NCBI RefSeq assembly: GCF_017591435.1
Contig: NC_059269.1
Location: forward strand, 2,005,378-2,069,377
Direction of reading: 5' to 3'
DNA: 64,000 bases
Origin: Portunus trituberculatus
Lineage: Eukaryota > Arthropoda > Malacostraca > Decapoda > Portunidae
In this document: positions 15,406 to 29,400 of the stretch, piece by piece
Layout: the number at the start of each line of letters is the position of its first letter
How positions within the stretch are numbered: position 1 is the stretch's first letter
The notes under the pieces: generated by a model
The model's database searches: none
What the model was told of the DNA's origin: nothing
Seen by the model: only the letters and a program-made list of their open reading frames with translations
Program-made: the position numbers and the translations under genes

Positions 15406-15679
15406 ATTATTATTATAATCATTATTATTATTATTTACATTATTGTTACTATTACTATTATTGTTATCATTATCACTATTATTAATATTAATACTATAAA
15501 TGTTTTTATTATCATTTCTAATAATGATATTATAAAAGATAATAATGATATTATCAGTGATATTATCAGTATTACTGTTATTATTATAATGATTTCTCTA
15601 GAAAACCTTGCAACAATATTTTAAAGGCACAAGTGAATAAGTGACTCAAACAAATTACTGTGATATTGATCACAGTTAG

Positions 15680-15744
<65 letters not shown>

Positions 15745-15779
15745 CAGAGAGAGTTTGATTCTGTTTGACTTGCTGCAGT
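15403..15779 (+). other. Degenerate AT-rich tract and (GA)n
   Basis: Decayed ATT/ATC triplets, then 15600-15685, which resembles 52270-52360 and, inverted, 46865-46955. A (GA)n follows at 15686-15741. No gene seen. Confidence 0.75.
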
Positions 15780-16035
15780 CTCTGACGAGACAGCCAGTTA
15801 CCCTACGGAACGAGCTCAGAGCTCATTATTTCCGATCTTCGGATAGGCCTGAGACCAGGCACACACCACACACCGGGACAACAAGGTCACAACTCCTCGA
15901 TTTACATCCCGTACCTACTCACTGCTAGGTGAACAGGGGCTACACTTGAAAGGAGACACACCCAAATATCTCCACCCGGCCGGGGAATCGAACCCCGGTC
16001 CTCTGGCTGTGAAGCCAGCGTTATAACCACTGAGA
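15780..16035 (-). repeat. tRNA-derived SINE (family 1)
   Basis: Read on the minus strand, the head has CAGTGGTTATAACGCTGGC (A-box region), an anticodon-like hairpin around CTTCACA, and GGTTCGATTCC (B box) in a good T-arm context. A conserved-looking body then runs down to about 15780. The 5' acceptor half is replaced by CT repeats, so it is not a functional tRNA gene. Confidence 0.7.
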
Positions 16036-16093
16036 GAGAGAGAGTTTACAGTAGTTTTTCTTTCTGTTATGGAATAACTACTTTTTCTTATGT

Positions 16094-16395
16094 CATCGTC
16101 TATAGCGCCTGCAGGTATACCTGAAGTGTATGGAAAGCGCTGTCCAGCTTCCATCCATTAGCGGGGCAGGCAATTTTATTAATAGTGGTACCCATATTAG
16201 GGCTCATATCACCACCCAGGCGCATCTTTGGTGTAAGGTAATAACACCTCCACCTAGAACCTGTGTACCACGATGATATGTAAGTAAACTGAAACCACTC
16301 GAAAAAAGAAAAAGTTTCAGGATGGCACATGGTGGGATTCGAACCTACACATGAACGTCTGCTAGATCCCACACTCCCCACCATATTCACTACTC
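16094..16395 (-). repeat. tRNA-derived SINE (family 2)
   Basis: The minus-strand head contains GTAGGTTCGAATCCCACCAT (B box). The body contains the recurrent TAATGGATGGAAGCTGGACA-like segment and the end GGCGCTATAG. Relatives are at 46427, 51534, 52524, 55266 and 55653. Confidence 0.8.
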
Positions 16396-16570
16396 TTGAC
16401 CTATTCTGCTTTCGTTGATATTAGTGAATTTAATTGCCAATTCATTATTGCTAGGGCCCTCAAGCCAGGACTGTCCAGGAAGAAAAGATTAAAATAATTA
16501 GAAAGTGAATGAAAAAATGAGAGAAGAATGGAAGCATATAGATAGAAAAGAGAAGAAGAGCGGAATCACG
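16396..16570 (+). other. Unique-looking spacer
   Basis: Includes a stretch (CTATTCTGCTTTCGTTGATA and following) shared with the arms at 46380-46435 and 52770-52850. No gene seen. Confidence 0.6.
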
Positions 16571-16925
16571 GGCTCTTTCGTGGCCGAGTAGTCTGCAAGC
16601 TCATGTGTTTGAATCGTGGCCACGGTTCAAGGATAAAAAGGGCATTCACTCGGGGTAAAGGTTCCCTAATGGATTGAATTTCATATAGATGGCACCCACA
16701 ATACCTCCTATGGCCAGAAGAACCCCATAAAAAGCTCATATTGTATAAAAAAAACTATCTCTACTAAGGTAGTGGCGGTGGCTTAGTAGAGAAGACTCCA
16801 CTGGCAAGACCCGCACTCCTGCTGGCCGCCTCCCGCTACTACACTACTAGTACTCTTGGCCTATTCTGCTTTCGCTAACAATTGTATATTTCATTGGCAA
16901 TGCACATTATATATAAAATGAATAT
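16571..16925 (+). repeat. Dispersed repeat D1, tRNA-like head
   Basis: Starts with TTTCGTGGCCGAGTAGTCTG (A-box-like) and TGTTTGAATCG (weak B box). It ends around the short TATATATAAAATG near 16910. The duplication boundary (16712) falls inside it. The same element occurs inverted at 46018-46310 and direct at 52945-53270. In those copies the terminal TATATA has become a TA array of several hundred bases. Confidence 0.75.
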
Positions 16926-17313
16926 TTGAAATGGCGCTATTCCCAGGACTGTCCAGGACCTCAAACCCACAAAACTGTACACAAAGGAGAACGTGACTTG
17001 GCCGCACCTTTGAAAATAAAACATTACCATGATTCACGGAGCAAATTACCCTAAACATTACTGATAACTAAATCTAAACAAACATTAAATTTGCAAAAAG
17101 AAATTAATATAATAATACATTTATTATGAACAACAAAATATGTGAATATTCTTTAAACAATCAAAACAGTATTACAATAACTAAAAAAAAAAAAAACTAC
17201 ATCCTATATATAAGAAAATAGAGGGAATTAGGAATTAGACGAAAGTACTCTGTTCTCTCCGTCAGATATCCACATCACAGCGATACAACAGGAATGGTGG
17301 TGAACATGATGGC
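16926..17313 (+). other. AT-rich flank, copy 2 of 217-565
   Basis: Collinear with copy 1. It contains an extra poly(A) and a roughly 40-base AT segment near 17210 not seen in copy 1. No gene. Confidence 0.7.
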
Positions 17314-18055
<742 letters not shown>

Positions 18056-18776
18056 CCTCTTAAATAATATATTTATTTAGGTACATAAGATGAATCCATA
18101 GCTGTTGTAGTGTGGTTGGCTAACGACCGCATTATTACTGAATTATATGGAGAGATTACAAGAGTAATATGTAAATAGAAATATAGAGATAGAGAGAGAG
18201 GGAGAGATAGATATAGTTACGTTACCAAGAAGAAGGGAGGGTTCCCGGGAGCGGCCTCACACCCAAGGAATGCCCGCCTTTGTCGAGTTCTCTAATCTCA
18301 CCTACTACTACTGCTACTATTACTAGTACTACTAATATTACTATTTGCACTCCATGACTGAGACTCACTTAACAGTCCACAGTTTGATGTAATTACCGCT
18401 GTGCGAATAAACATTGACATTGGAATCGGCAACAATACTTCTTATTGAACTTGTGATGTGATGTATTCAAATATATATTGTCTTCTTTACCTTAGTTGGA
18501 GTTTGAGTTCCCGTGGTCTAGTGGATAGAGTGACGGTCTTAGGGACCCGGGGTGTGCGACACCAGCGTTCAAATCACACACACATGTGAGAATATTGATG
18601 TGGTAAGAAATAATAATTATTGGAATCTAATCATTTAATATATTCTGGCGTAAACATTAGATGGGGAAGTAGACCAAATAAAAAAAAAAAAAAAAAAAAA
18701 AAGGGACCTTCGTGGCTCAGTGGGTAGAGTGATGGATTTGAGGGGCGCATAGGTTCGAACCCCTCTCGGAACTCAC
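18056..18776 (+). repeat. Spacer with the two tRNA-like SINE heads, copy 2
   Basis: tRNA-like units at 18507-18581 and 18703-18776, with poly(A) 18679-18702 between them. The second B box (GGTTCGAACCCC) is better preserved here than in copy 1. Confidence 0.65.
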
Positions 18777-18965
18777 AAAAAATTCAATGAGCATCCACTC
18801 CATCACTAAGTGTGCCTGACAAACACAGGCACGTGATGGAGCTGCCCACGGGGAGGAGGGGAGATGAGTGCGCAGCGCCTTCTTTCTTCCCCAAGGGAGC
18901 AAGGCAGGCGTGTTTGCGCCTCCTTACTCCCCCGGGAGAGTGCACAGCGCCTCCCTTCTCTCCCC

Positions 18966-19861
<896 letters not shown>

Positions 19862-20155
19862 TTTAGAATTTATTGCCATATTCCATTATTACAATGGTTT
19901 TTCTCACATGTATATAATAAATTCAGCGATAGGGCTACAAAAGAATAATGAGTCAAGTTCACATGAGTGGTAAAGTTTACACATAAGAAGTGAAACAAAT
20001 ACAAGATTAAAACTTGAAGTAGTAAAAACTCAAAGAAAGAGATTAAAAACAGTAAATTAAAATTCTAAAGCAATAAATTTACGGGAAGGACATAAAAACT
20101 AATAAGTAAATCTCTAAAATAAAAAAAAAGGTATAAGCAAGAAGATAAACAGATA

Positions 20156-23016
20156 TTAGAATGCAAGAGGAAGATGATGGTGCAGCATGTGATCCCTGAG
20201 GCTTCTTCTAAATGTGTGGACATTTGTTATATCTTTAACTTCTTGAGGCAAGGCGTTCTATATTCGTGGCCCTTTAATAAAAATTGATTTCTGGCCGTAG
20301 TCAGTGTTAGCTCTTGGTGTGTAGAAATTATTTTGTTGGCTCGTGTTTCTCTGATTAATTTGGTTCACCGTAGGGATGTTGAATAACCAGTTAGGATATT
20401 TATGTGATACTATGTTGTGCATGAATATACAATGTTCATATTTAATTGTTTTAGTTATGTTTAGCCATTTTAGTTCCTCTAGGATAGGGGAAGCATGATC
20501 GCATCGTAACCTTCCTCCCACAGCCACTTTAGCAGAGAAGTTATACAATTTCTGGACTCTTTTTAGCTGTGACTTATTTGTAGTACCCCATATCAATTCA
20601 AAAGACTGAGAACAAGTGTTTGAATAACAATCTTTCTGGCCTTACTACTGAAAAAACTCTTTTATTCTATTGATGAACATCAAAACGCCAAAGGCTTTCT
20701 TAGTCATTTCTGTTATGTGTGTGTCGAACAGCATGTGTTTATCAAAGAAGACACCCAAGTTCTTTAAGGAGTCAGATGGTTTTATGGTTGTGTCACCAGC
20801 GTGTATTATAGTGTCACTAGGCATTCTAGAAAGTAAAGTTCTGCTGCCAATGAACATACACTGAGTTTCATTCATGTTTAGTAGTAAACCATTTTTATTG
20901 AAATACCTTTTAACTTTATCTAATGTCTCTCTTGTTTTTCTTATCAATTTAGGCAAGTTTTCAATTGAGTCTGATAGTATGAATTGGGTGTCGTCTGCAT
21001 ATTGCACCAGTAAGCAGTCCTTTACTTCTATTCCAAGATCATTTACATATATTGTGAACAGTATTGGGCCTAGGATAGATCCCTGGGGAACACCCAAATT
21101 TACATTTAACGTTGATGATAAGCTGTCTCCAATGCGAACAGCTTGCGTTCTGTGGCTCAAATATTGTCTAAAAAAGAATGAGTCAATTCCCATATTGTGC
21201 ATCTTTTTTAACAAAATATCATGGCTGACACTGTCGAACGTCTTAGACAAGGCACACAAGGTCAGTAAGGATATTTTCTTATTGTCCATGTTTTCATAGA
21301 TTTTATTTGTAATTTTAGTTATACCCGCCGTGATGGTTGATAAATTAGGTCTGAATCCATGTTGTGTGGCGTTTAGCAATTTATTAGACTCTAAAAAGTT
21401 TACCAATTGAGTGGCTATCACCTTTTCAAGTATTTTAGATAGAACAGATAATAATGAAATAGGTCGGTAGTTGCCCAGATCATCAGATGCTCCACTTTTA
21501 TGAATAGGAGTGACAAGAGAATGCTTCCAAGCAGTGGGAAAGACTCCGGTGACGATACAAGTGTTTATAATGCAGGTTAGGTACGGTGCAATGACAGGTA
21601 AGGCATCTCTTAACAATGAATATGGAATCTCGTCTGATCCACATGAATTGGTGTTCTTAAGTTTTTCATTGTGAGGATTACTGTGGCGGCATCTACGGGC
21701 TGAGCCCTGAAAAGCTCAGCGTTATGTGAAGATGTTAGGTATTCATTACTTGCGTCTCCGCTGGCACCTTGTTGTGACTTCTCAAAGGCCCTCCTGCCTA
21801 CATCTACAAAATATTCATTCAGTTTATCCACTTTGTTGGCCATAGATAAACACATACTGTCTTGGGACTTGGCAAAACCAAGTTTGTTTACTGCACGCCA
21901 TGTGGCTGCTACATCTCCATTGTTCTCAATAAATTCATTGTTATGGAATGCAATCCTTGCTGCATGTATCATCTTTTGACCTTTGTTTTGAGATCTTTAT
22001 ATTGAGTTTGTAGAGTGAGGTTGTTACGATCTTGTTTTAAAAGTGCTTGTGCGTTATTTCTTTCTGTAATCGCTGATCTGATGTCATCAGTCATCCAGGG
22101 TGCATATGGTCTTCTGACTTTTTTAGTTTTAAATGGAGCACGTGTTTAAATAACAATGAAAGATGTCTGTAAAAATGTTCACTTGTTTGTGTACAGCGTC
22201 ATTGTTAAATACTTCCCTTAATGCTGTACTTTCTTGACTTAACATATCACAAAAGATATCGGAAGAGTAGTCAGCCAGACAGCGAGCAGTTTTCGTGGCG
22301 GCGGGGGCACGTTTGGGTTTACGTATGTTTACAGCAACAGTTATTAAGTTGTGATCGGCTATTGAACAAGGTTCAACATCAGAAGAAATAATTGTTTCTC
22401 GTTTGTTAGTAATAATAACATCGAGAAGAGTGGCACAGTGACTCGTCGTTCTAGTGGGTTTGTCAATAACTTGACACAGTCTAGTATTTGTTAAAATTTT
22501 CTTAAGATTACAGTTAGAGGATAAAAAGTCATCGTTAAAATCACCTAATACATAAAAGTTCTTCTTGGTCAGCAACAACTGCTTCAAAATTTCTCCTACG
22601 TAATTAAAAGTTTGAGTAGGTGCCTTCGGGTGACGATACAAACATCCTACTATAATAGATGGCAATTTCCTGCATTGTAATGTTACCCACACATCTTCCA
22701 CACCTGTGGGTCTGTCTAAGTGTATATGTAAAGGAGTTACATTAAAAGTTTTCCTTACAAATATGCATACTCCGCCACCACGTCCTTTGTCACATCTAAA
22801 GATACTATAATTATCAAAATTAACAAACTTATCAGGAGTTTCTGGGAGAAGCCAAGTCTCACTAACACAAAGGACGTCAGGATCTCTCTCTTTCATTAAC
22901 AATTCCAATTCTACCTTGTTTCCTAGTATGCTTTGTGCATTGACATGCTCTATGGTAATAAAATCCTTTAATTTTGCAAGGTCAAAAGTATCGGCATCAT
23001 CTTCGTTGCCAATTAC
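20156..23016 (-). pseudogene. LINE-J ORF2, copy B, broken
   Basis: Endonuclease is open over 22908-22129, the linker over 21972-21610 and RT over 21616-20645, with the C-terminal tail (20596-20258) containing IWGTTNKSQLKRVQKLYNF. YADD and GVPQGSILGP are intact. Motif A again reads CALSKTFD (Ala codon at + 21251-21253). Frameshifts differ from those of copy A: a missing base near 21975 in a T run, one near 21663, and one near 20650. Copy B keeps 7 bases near 21895 that copy A has lost. The junction before the tail domain is broken in both copies. Confidence 0.9.
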
Positions 23017-23145
23017 CTAGTACGTGTTATACAGATCACACAGGCGACTCTTATGTCCTAGCTGTCTGCAAGATTGACATCTCAGTTTGTAGTCAAAACG
23101 GCACTGTGTCTGGCGATGGTTAACTCGCCGCAGTTGTAGCAGCCT
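23017..23145 (-). pseudogene. LINE-J ORF1 zinc knuckles, copy B
   Basis: Identical knuckle motifs to copy A, ending at TAG (23017-23019) in frame with ORF2. Upstream, copy B differs by 5 bases near 23236. Confidence 0.7.
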
Positions 23146-23413
23146 TTCCTCACCCTCGCGCCTCTACCATTAGATGCTCGTGTATTAATGTGTGGCTCCC
23201 TATCTCTGTTACTGTGCGATTGTGGGATGAAGCATGACTACGTGTGTGAAAGGTTTTCAAAAAAGGATTAGCATTGTTAGCAAAGGGATGTGCTTTGTTA
23301 TTTCCTTGGTGGTTTATACTGGGCTGTCCTATCACTTCTCTTTTGATGTTATTCCATTTGGGAGATAGTCTAAATGAGGGACACTGTTTACTAAAGGTGT
23401 GAGACAATCTAAG

Positions 23414-23507
<94 letters not shown>

Positions 23508-23735
23508 GAGTATAACGCAATCAGAAAGAAAACTTCGTCTCTGGCCGGTATAAAGGACTACACACTCTGGAAACTGACCCTTTGAACTGGCTGAGTGGGC
23601 AGCCCTCCCTAGTCCCAGTCTGGCTCGGACCTAACTTAGCAGCTCCAAAGACCACCACCCTGACCCAGCCTGGCAGCTCCAAACACCACCAGTATCCTGA
23701 CCCACCAATATACCTACCACCTCCATGACTGTGTT

Positions 23736-23778
<43 letters not shown>

Positions 23779-24205
23779 TTTATAGTAATTTTTTGTTGTG
23801 ATGGAGGGCGAAGAGGAGGTGGAGGAAGAGTATAATAAGGAAAAAAGTTTAAAATACTAAGAAAGTGAATAACGCTAATGATAATAATACAAATATTGTT
23901 TTGACGGAGGGAGTGAATGTGTGGAAGGAGGAAGAGTTAGCACAAGGACTGTAAAAAGAGGAAATACAGGTAAGAAGACCACACCTGCTGCTAATAGTCA
24001 AGGTAACTGATCTGGTCTAACCTCACGCACGGATGTGTAGTTCGCGTGAGAGAAAAACGGCAGCCACGAATGATCCATTTCTGACAACTCACAAAGAAAA
24101 TAAGCGGGTGATGGCAGGTTTCTTTTTAGCTTGTGGATGAGCACGTGCCGGCCTCAGTCCCCTACCACGACCATCACCACCCCGAAGCATCGATTTGGTC
24201 TTACA
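23146..24205 (+). other. LINE flank with GA tracts, copy 2
   Basis: (GA)n at 23419-23503 and 23736-23776 with the GGCTGAGTGGGCAGCC cassette between them. No gene. Confidence 0.8.
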
Positions 24206-25908
24206 CTTGTCCCTCCCTCTCCTCCTCCCTCTGATTATTTCATGTCTACAATCAAAATTCTTCGTAATGATGTTTTCCATGTTCTTCCTGGTCTAAACAC
24301 TCGGAAAGCTTATGGACCTGATGGGGTCCCTCCTATTGTTCTAAAAAACTGTGCTTCTGTGCTTGCACCTTGCCTGGCCAACTTTGTCTATCGACTTCTA
24401 CCTTTCCTTCCTGCTGGAAGTTCGCCTATATTCAGCCTGTTCTTAAAAAGGGTGACCGTTATAACCCCTCAAACTACCGTCCTATGGCTTTAATATCTTG
24501 CTTATCTAAAGTTTTTGAATCTATCCTGAATAGGAAGATTATCAAACATCTGTCACTTCACAATCTTCTGTCTGATCGCCAGTATGGCTTCCGTCAAGGT
24601 CGCTCTACTGGTGATCTTCTGGCTTTCCTTACTGAGTCTTGGTCATCCTCTTTTAGAGATTTTGGTGAAACTTTTGCTGTAGCATTAGACATATAAAAAG
24701 CTTTTGATAGAGTCTGGCATAAAGCTTTGATTTCAAAACTGCCCTCCTACGGCTTCTATTCTACTCTCTGCAACTTTATCTCAAGTTTCCTTTCCGACCG
24801 CTCTATTGCTGCTGTGGTAGACGGCTACTGTTCTTCTCCTAAACCTATTAATAGTGGTGTTCCTCAGGGTTCTGTCCTGTCACCAACTCTCTTTCATTAA
24901 TGACCTTCTTAACTACACTTCTTGCCCTATCCACTCCTACGCTGATGATACCACCCTACATCTGTCCACGTTCTTTCAGAGACGTCCAACCCTTCAGGAA
25001 GTCAATAGATAATGCGGGGACGCCACGGAACGCCTGACTTCCGATCTCTCTAAGATTTCCGATTGGGGCAGAAAAAAATCTAGTTTTCAATGCCTCAAAA
25101 ACTCAATTCCTCCATCTATCAACTCGACACAACCTTCCAGACAACTACCCCTCTTCTTCAATGACACTCAACTGTCTTCCTCTTCCTAAATGAATATCCT
25201 CGGTCTGTCACTTGCTCATAATCTTAACTGGAAACTTCACATCTCATCTCTTGCTAAAACAGCTTCTATGAAATTAGGTATTCTGAGGCGTCTCCGACAG
25301 TTTTTCTCGCCCCTCCAACTGCTTACTCTGTATAAGGGCCTTATGGAGTACTGTTCCCTGTATGGAGTACTCTTCGCATGTTTGGTGGGGTTCCAGTCAC
25401 ACAGCTTTGCTTGATAGGGTGGAATCGAAAGCTCTTCGTCTCATCAACTCCCCTCCTCTCACTAACTGTCTTCAGTCTCTTTCTCACCGCCGAAATGTTG
25501 CATCCCTTTCTGTCTTTTATCGCTATTTTCATGGTAACTGTTCTACTGATTTTGCTAACTGCATGCCTCCCTCCTCCTGCGGCCACGCTGCACAAGGCCT
25601 TCTTCTTCCTCTCATCCCAATTCTCTCCAACTACCTAATGCAAGAGTTCACCAGTACTCTCAATCATTCATCCCTTTCATTGGTAAACTCTGGAACTCCC
25701 TTCCTGCATCTGTATTTCCGAATTCCTACAACTTGTATTCTTTTAAGAGGGAGGTATCGAGGCATTTGCTCCCCTAATTCCGGCTGACGGTTTTGGCACT
25801 TTTTGCACTCTTTGGAGAGCCAGCGCTCAGGTGGACCTTTTTTTAAACTTTCTTTTTTTTGCCCTTGGCTAGTCCTCTTCCCTACGTAAAAAAAAAAAAA
25901 AAAAAAAA
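24206..25908 (+). mobile_element. LINE-K, copy B
   Basis: Collinear with copy A and ends in a longer poly(A) (25888-25908). Motif A here reads LDI-stop-KAFDRVWH in one frame, so the single-base loss seen in copy A came later. Both copies share a short deletion just after GSVLSPTL, so that INDLL is out of frame. Copy B has a small local rearrangement near 25340 in which ATGGAGTACT occurs twice. Confidence 0.88.
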
Positions 25909-26459
25909 CTACTTCACCTTCACATTCTTTAGTTCACTCCAGTTATTCATCTTTTTTTTGTTATATGAGTTAATTTTATTTAGAATACTCTTCCCTACTT
26001 TTTTTCAGTTACTTTTTAATTGTTGTGCCTTATAATTATCTTAAGTATAGCTTAACTATGATATTACTATTTTGCCATACTTGTATTGCTTAAACTTGCA
26101 TTTCTAAAACTTGTCTTCTTATTCAGTTCAGTAAATATTGTACTTTATGTTTTTGTGACATTACTCTGTCTTGTTTCTTACCTCTTTCCTGGTAGCAATC
26201 TGGCAAATACTACCCTCTATGTATCTCTCTGCCATACGCGCTTACTTACTTACTATTTTGTTTATCTCTTGTTCCTTGTTATTTTGCCAACCAAATCTTT
26301 CAAATAATACAAAAAACATCCACCGCTATTCCTCTATCTTCTTTACCTGTAGCATCTAAGTCCTTCAAAACATTGCTTAATATCTTTCCTCCACAGGCCA
26401 TTCCCTCTATTCATCTCCTTACTCCTTTGTCATTTCGTTCGTCTCACTCTAAATACGGC
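25909..26459 (+). other. AT-rich flank of LINE-K, copy 2
   Basis: Matches 9274-9835. It joins the minisatellite directly at about 26460 with no AGT tract. No gene. Confidence 0.8.
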
Positions 26460-29400
26460 TGAGGTGGTTTAGAGGAGGGAGAGCGTTATGAGGCAGGTGG
26501 TGTAGGAGGGTAGAGAGCGTTATGAGGCTGGCAGGAGGTGGTCTAGAGGAGGGACAGCGTTATGAGGCTGGTTGGGAGGTGGTTTAGAGGAGGGTGAGGC
26601 TGTCAGGTGGTGTAGAGAGAGGAGAGCGTTATGAGGCTGGCAGGAGGGTGGTCTGGTGGAGTAGAGGGAGAGCGTTATGAGGCTGGCTGGTCTAGAGGAG
26701 GGAGAGCGTTATGAGGCTGGCAGGTGTAGTTTAGAGGAGGGACAGAGTTATGAGGCTGGCAGGAGGTGGTCTAGAGGAGGGAGAGCGTTATGAGGCTGGC
26801 AGGAGGTGGTCTAGAGGGAGAGCGTTATGAGGCTGGCAGGAGGTGGTTTAGAGGAGGGAGAGCGTTATGAGGCTGGCAGGAGGTGGTCTAGAGGAGGGAG
26901 AGCGTTATGAGGCTGGCAGAGTGGTCTAGAGGAGGGAGAGCGTTATGAGGCTGGCAGGAGGTGGTTTAGAGGAGGGAGAGCGTTATGAGGCTGGCAGGTG
27001 GTCTAGAGGAGGGAGAGCGTTATGAGGCTGGCAGGAGGTGGTCTAGAGGAGGAGAGCGTTATGAGGCTGGCAGGAGGTGGTCTAGAGAGGGAGAGCGATA
27101 TGAGGCTGGCAGGAGGTGGTTTAGAGGGAGGAGAGCGTTATGAGGCTGGCAGGAGGTGTTTTAGAGGAGGAGGAGAGCGTTATGAGGCTGGTGGTGTAGG
27201 GGGAGGACAGCGGCTGGCAGAGGTGGTCTAGAGGAGAGCGTTATGAGGAGCGTTAGGAGGATAGCGTTATGAGGCTGGCAGGAGGTGGTCTAGAGGAGGA
27301 GAGCGTTATGAGGCTGGCAGGAGGTGGTTATGAGGCTAGAGGAGGGAGAGCGTTATGAGGCTGGCAGGAGGTGGTTTAGAGGAGGGAGAGCGTTATGAGG
27401 CTGGCAGGAGGTGGTTTAGAGGAGGGAGAGCGTTATGAGGCTGGCAGGAGGTGGTCTAGAGGAGGAGAGAGTTATGAGGCTGGCAGGAGGTGGTCTAGAG
27501 GAGGGAGAGCGTTATGAGGCTGGCAGGAGGTGGTCTAGAGGAGGAGAGCGTTATGAGGCTGGCAGGAGTAGAGGAGGAGAGCGTTATGAGGCTGGCAGGA
27601 GGTGGTTTAGAGGAGGAGAGCGTTATGAGGCTGGCAGGAGGTGGTCTAGAGGAGGAGAGCGTTTAGGAGGCGTTATGAGGCTGGCAGGAGGTGGTTAGAG
27701 GCTGGAGAGCGTTATGAGGCTGGGAGGTGGTCTAGAGGAGGGAGAGCGTTATGAGGCTGGCAGGTGGTCTAGAGGGAGCGTTATGAGGCTGGCAGCGTTA
27801 TGAGCGTTATGAGGCAGGCAGGTGGTCTAGAGGAGGGAGAGCGTTATGAGGCTGGCAGGAGGTGGTCAGAGGAGGAGAGCGTTATGAGGCTGGCAGGAGG
27901 TGGTCTAGAGGAGGGAGAGCGTTATGAGGCTGGCAGGAGGTGGTCTAGAGGAGGAGAGCGTTATGAGGCTGGCAGGTGGTTTAGAGGAGGAGAGCGTTAT
28001 GAGCGGGAGGTGGTTAGAGGGAGGGAGAGCGTTGGCTGGAGGTGGTCTAGAGGAGGGAGAGCGTTATGAGGCTGGCAGGGAGGTGGTGAGGCTAGAGGAG
28101 GGAGAGCGTTATGAGGCTGGCAGGAGGTGGTCTAGAGGAGGAGAGCGTTATGAGGCAGGAGGTGGTTTAGAGGAGGAGAGCGTTATGAGGCTGGCAGGAG
28201 GTGGTCTAGAGGAGGAGAGCGTTATGAGGCTGGCAGGAGTGGTCTAGAGGGAGGAGAGCGTTATGAGGCTGGCAGGAGGTGGTTTAGAGGAGGGAGAGCG
28301 TTATGAGGCTGGCAGGAGGTGGTTTAGAGGAGGAGAGCGTTATGAGGCTCAGGGCAGGAGGTGGTCTTTCGGGAGGTGGTCTTGAGGGAGGGAGAGCGTT
28401 ATGAGGCTGGCAGGTGGTCTAGAGGAAGGGATAGCGTTATGAGACTGGCAGGAGGTGGTTTAGAGGGAGGAGAGCGTTATGAGGCAGGCAGGTAGTCTAG
28501 AGGAAGGGATAGCGTTATGAGGCTGGCAGGAGGTGGTCTAGAGGGAGGGAGAGCGTTATGAAGCTGGATGGAGGTGGTTTAGAGGAGGAGAGCTTTATGA
28601 GGCTGGCGGGAGGTGGTTTAGAGGGAGGGAGAGTTTTATGAGGCTGGCAGGTTGTTTAGAGGAGGAGAGCGTTATGAGGCTGGTAGAAGGTGGTCTAGAA
28701 GAAGGGAGAGCGTTATGAGGCTGGCGGGAGGTGGTTTAGAGGAGGTAGAGCTTTATGAGGCTGGCAGGTGGTCTAGAGGGAAAGAGAGCGTTATGAGGCT
28801 GGCAGGTAGTCTAGAAGATGGGATAGCGTTATGAGGCTGACAGGAGGTGGTTTTGAGGGAGAGAGAGCGTTATGAGGCTGGCAGGAGGTGGTTTAGAAGG
28901 AGGGAGAGCATTATGAGGCTGTCAGGTGCTGTAGGGGGAGGGACAGAGTTATAAGGCTGGCAAGAGGTGGTCTAAAGGGAGGGAAAGCGTTATGAGGCTC
29001 TCAAGTGGTGTAGAGGAGGGACAGCGTTATGAGGCTGGCAGAAGGTGGTCTAGAGGGAGGGAGAGCGTTTTGAGGCTGTCACGTGGTGTAGAGGGAAGGA
29101 CAGCGTTATGAGGCTGGCTGGAGTTGGTCTAGAGGGAGGGAGAGCGTTATGAGGCTGGCAGGAGGTGGTTTAGAGGGAAGGAGAGCGTTATGAGGCTGGC
29201 AGGAGGTGGCTTAGAAGGAGGGAGAGCGTTATGAGGCAGTCAGGTTGTGTAGAGGTAGGGACAGCGTTATGAGGCTGGCAGGAGAAGGTTTAGAGGGAGG
29301 GAGAGCTTTATGAGGTTGTCAGGTTGTGTAGAGGGAGGGACAGCGTTATGAGGATGGCGAGAGGTGGTCTTGAAGGAGGGAGAGCGTTATGAAACTGGTA

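Larger units (their letters stand above)
19860..23160 (-). mobile_element. LINE-J, copy B
   Basis: Same order and ends as copy A, part of the segmental duplication and not an independent insertion. The 3' UTR adjoins the GA tract at 19859 with the AATAAATTC context preserved. Confidence 0.9.

Noticed and set aside
15960..16035. Functional tRNA gene on the minus strand
   Set aside because: The T arm and anticodon arm look good, but the 5' acceptor strand is replaced by CT repeats and a SINE body follows.
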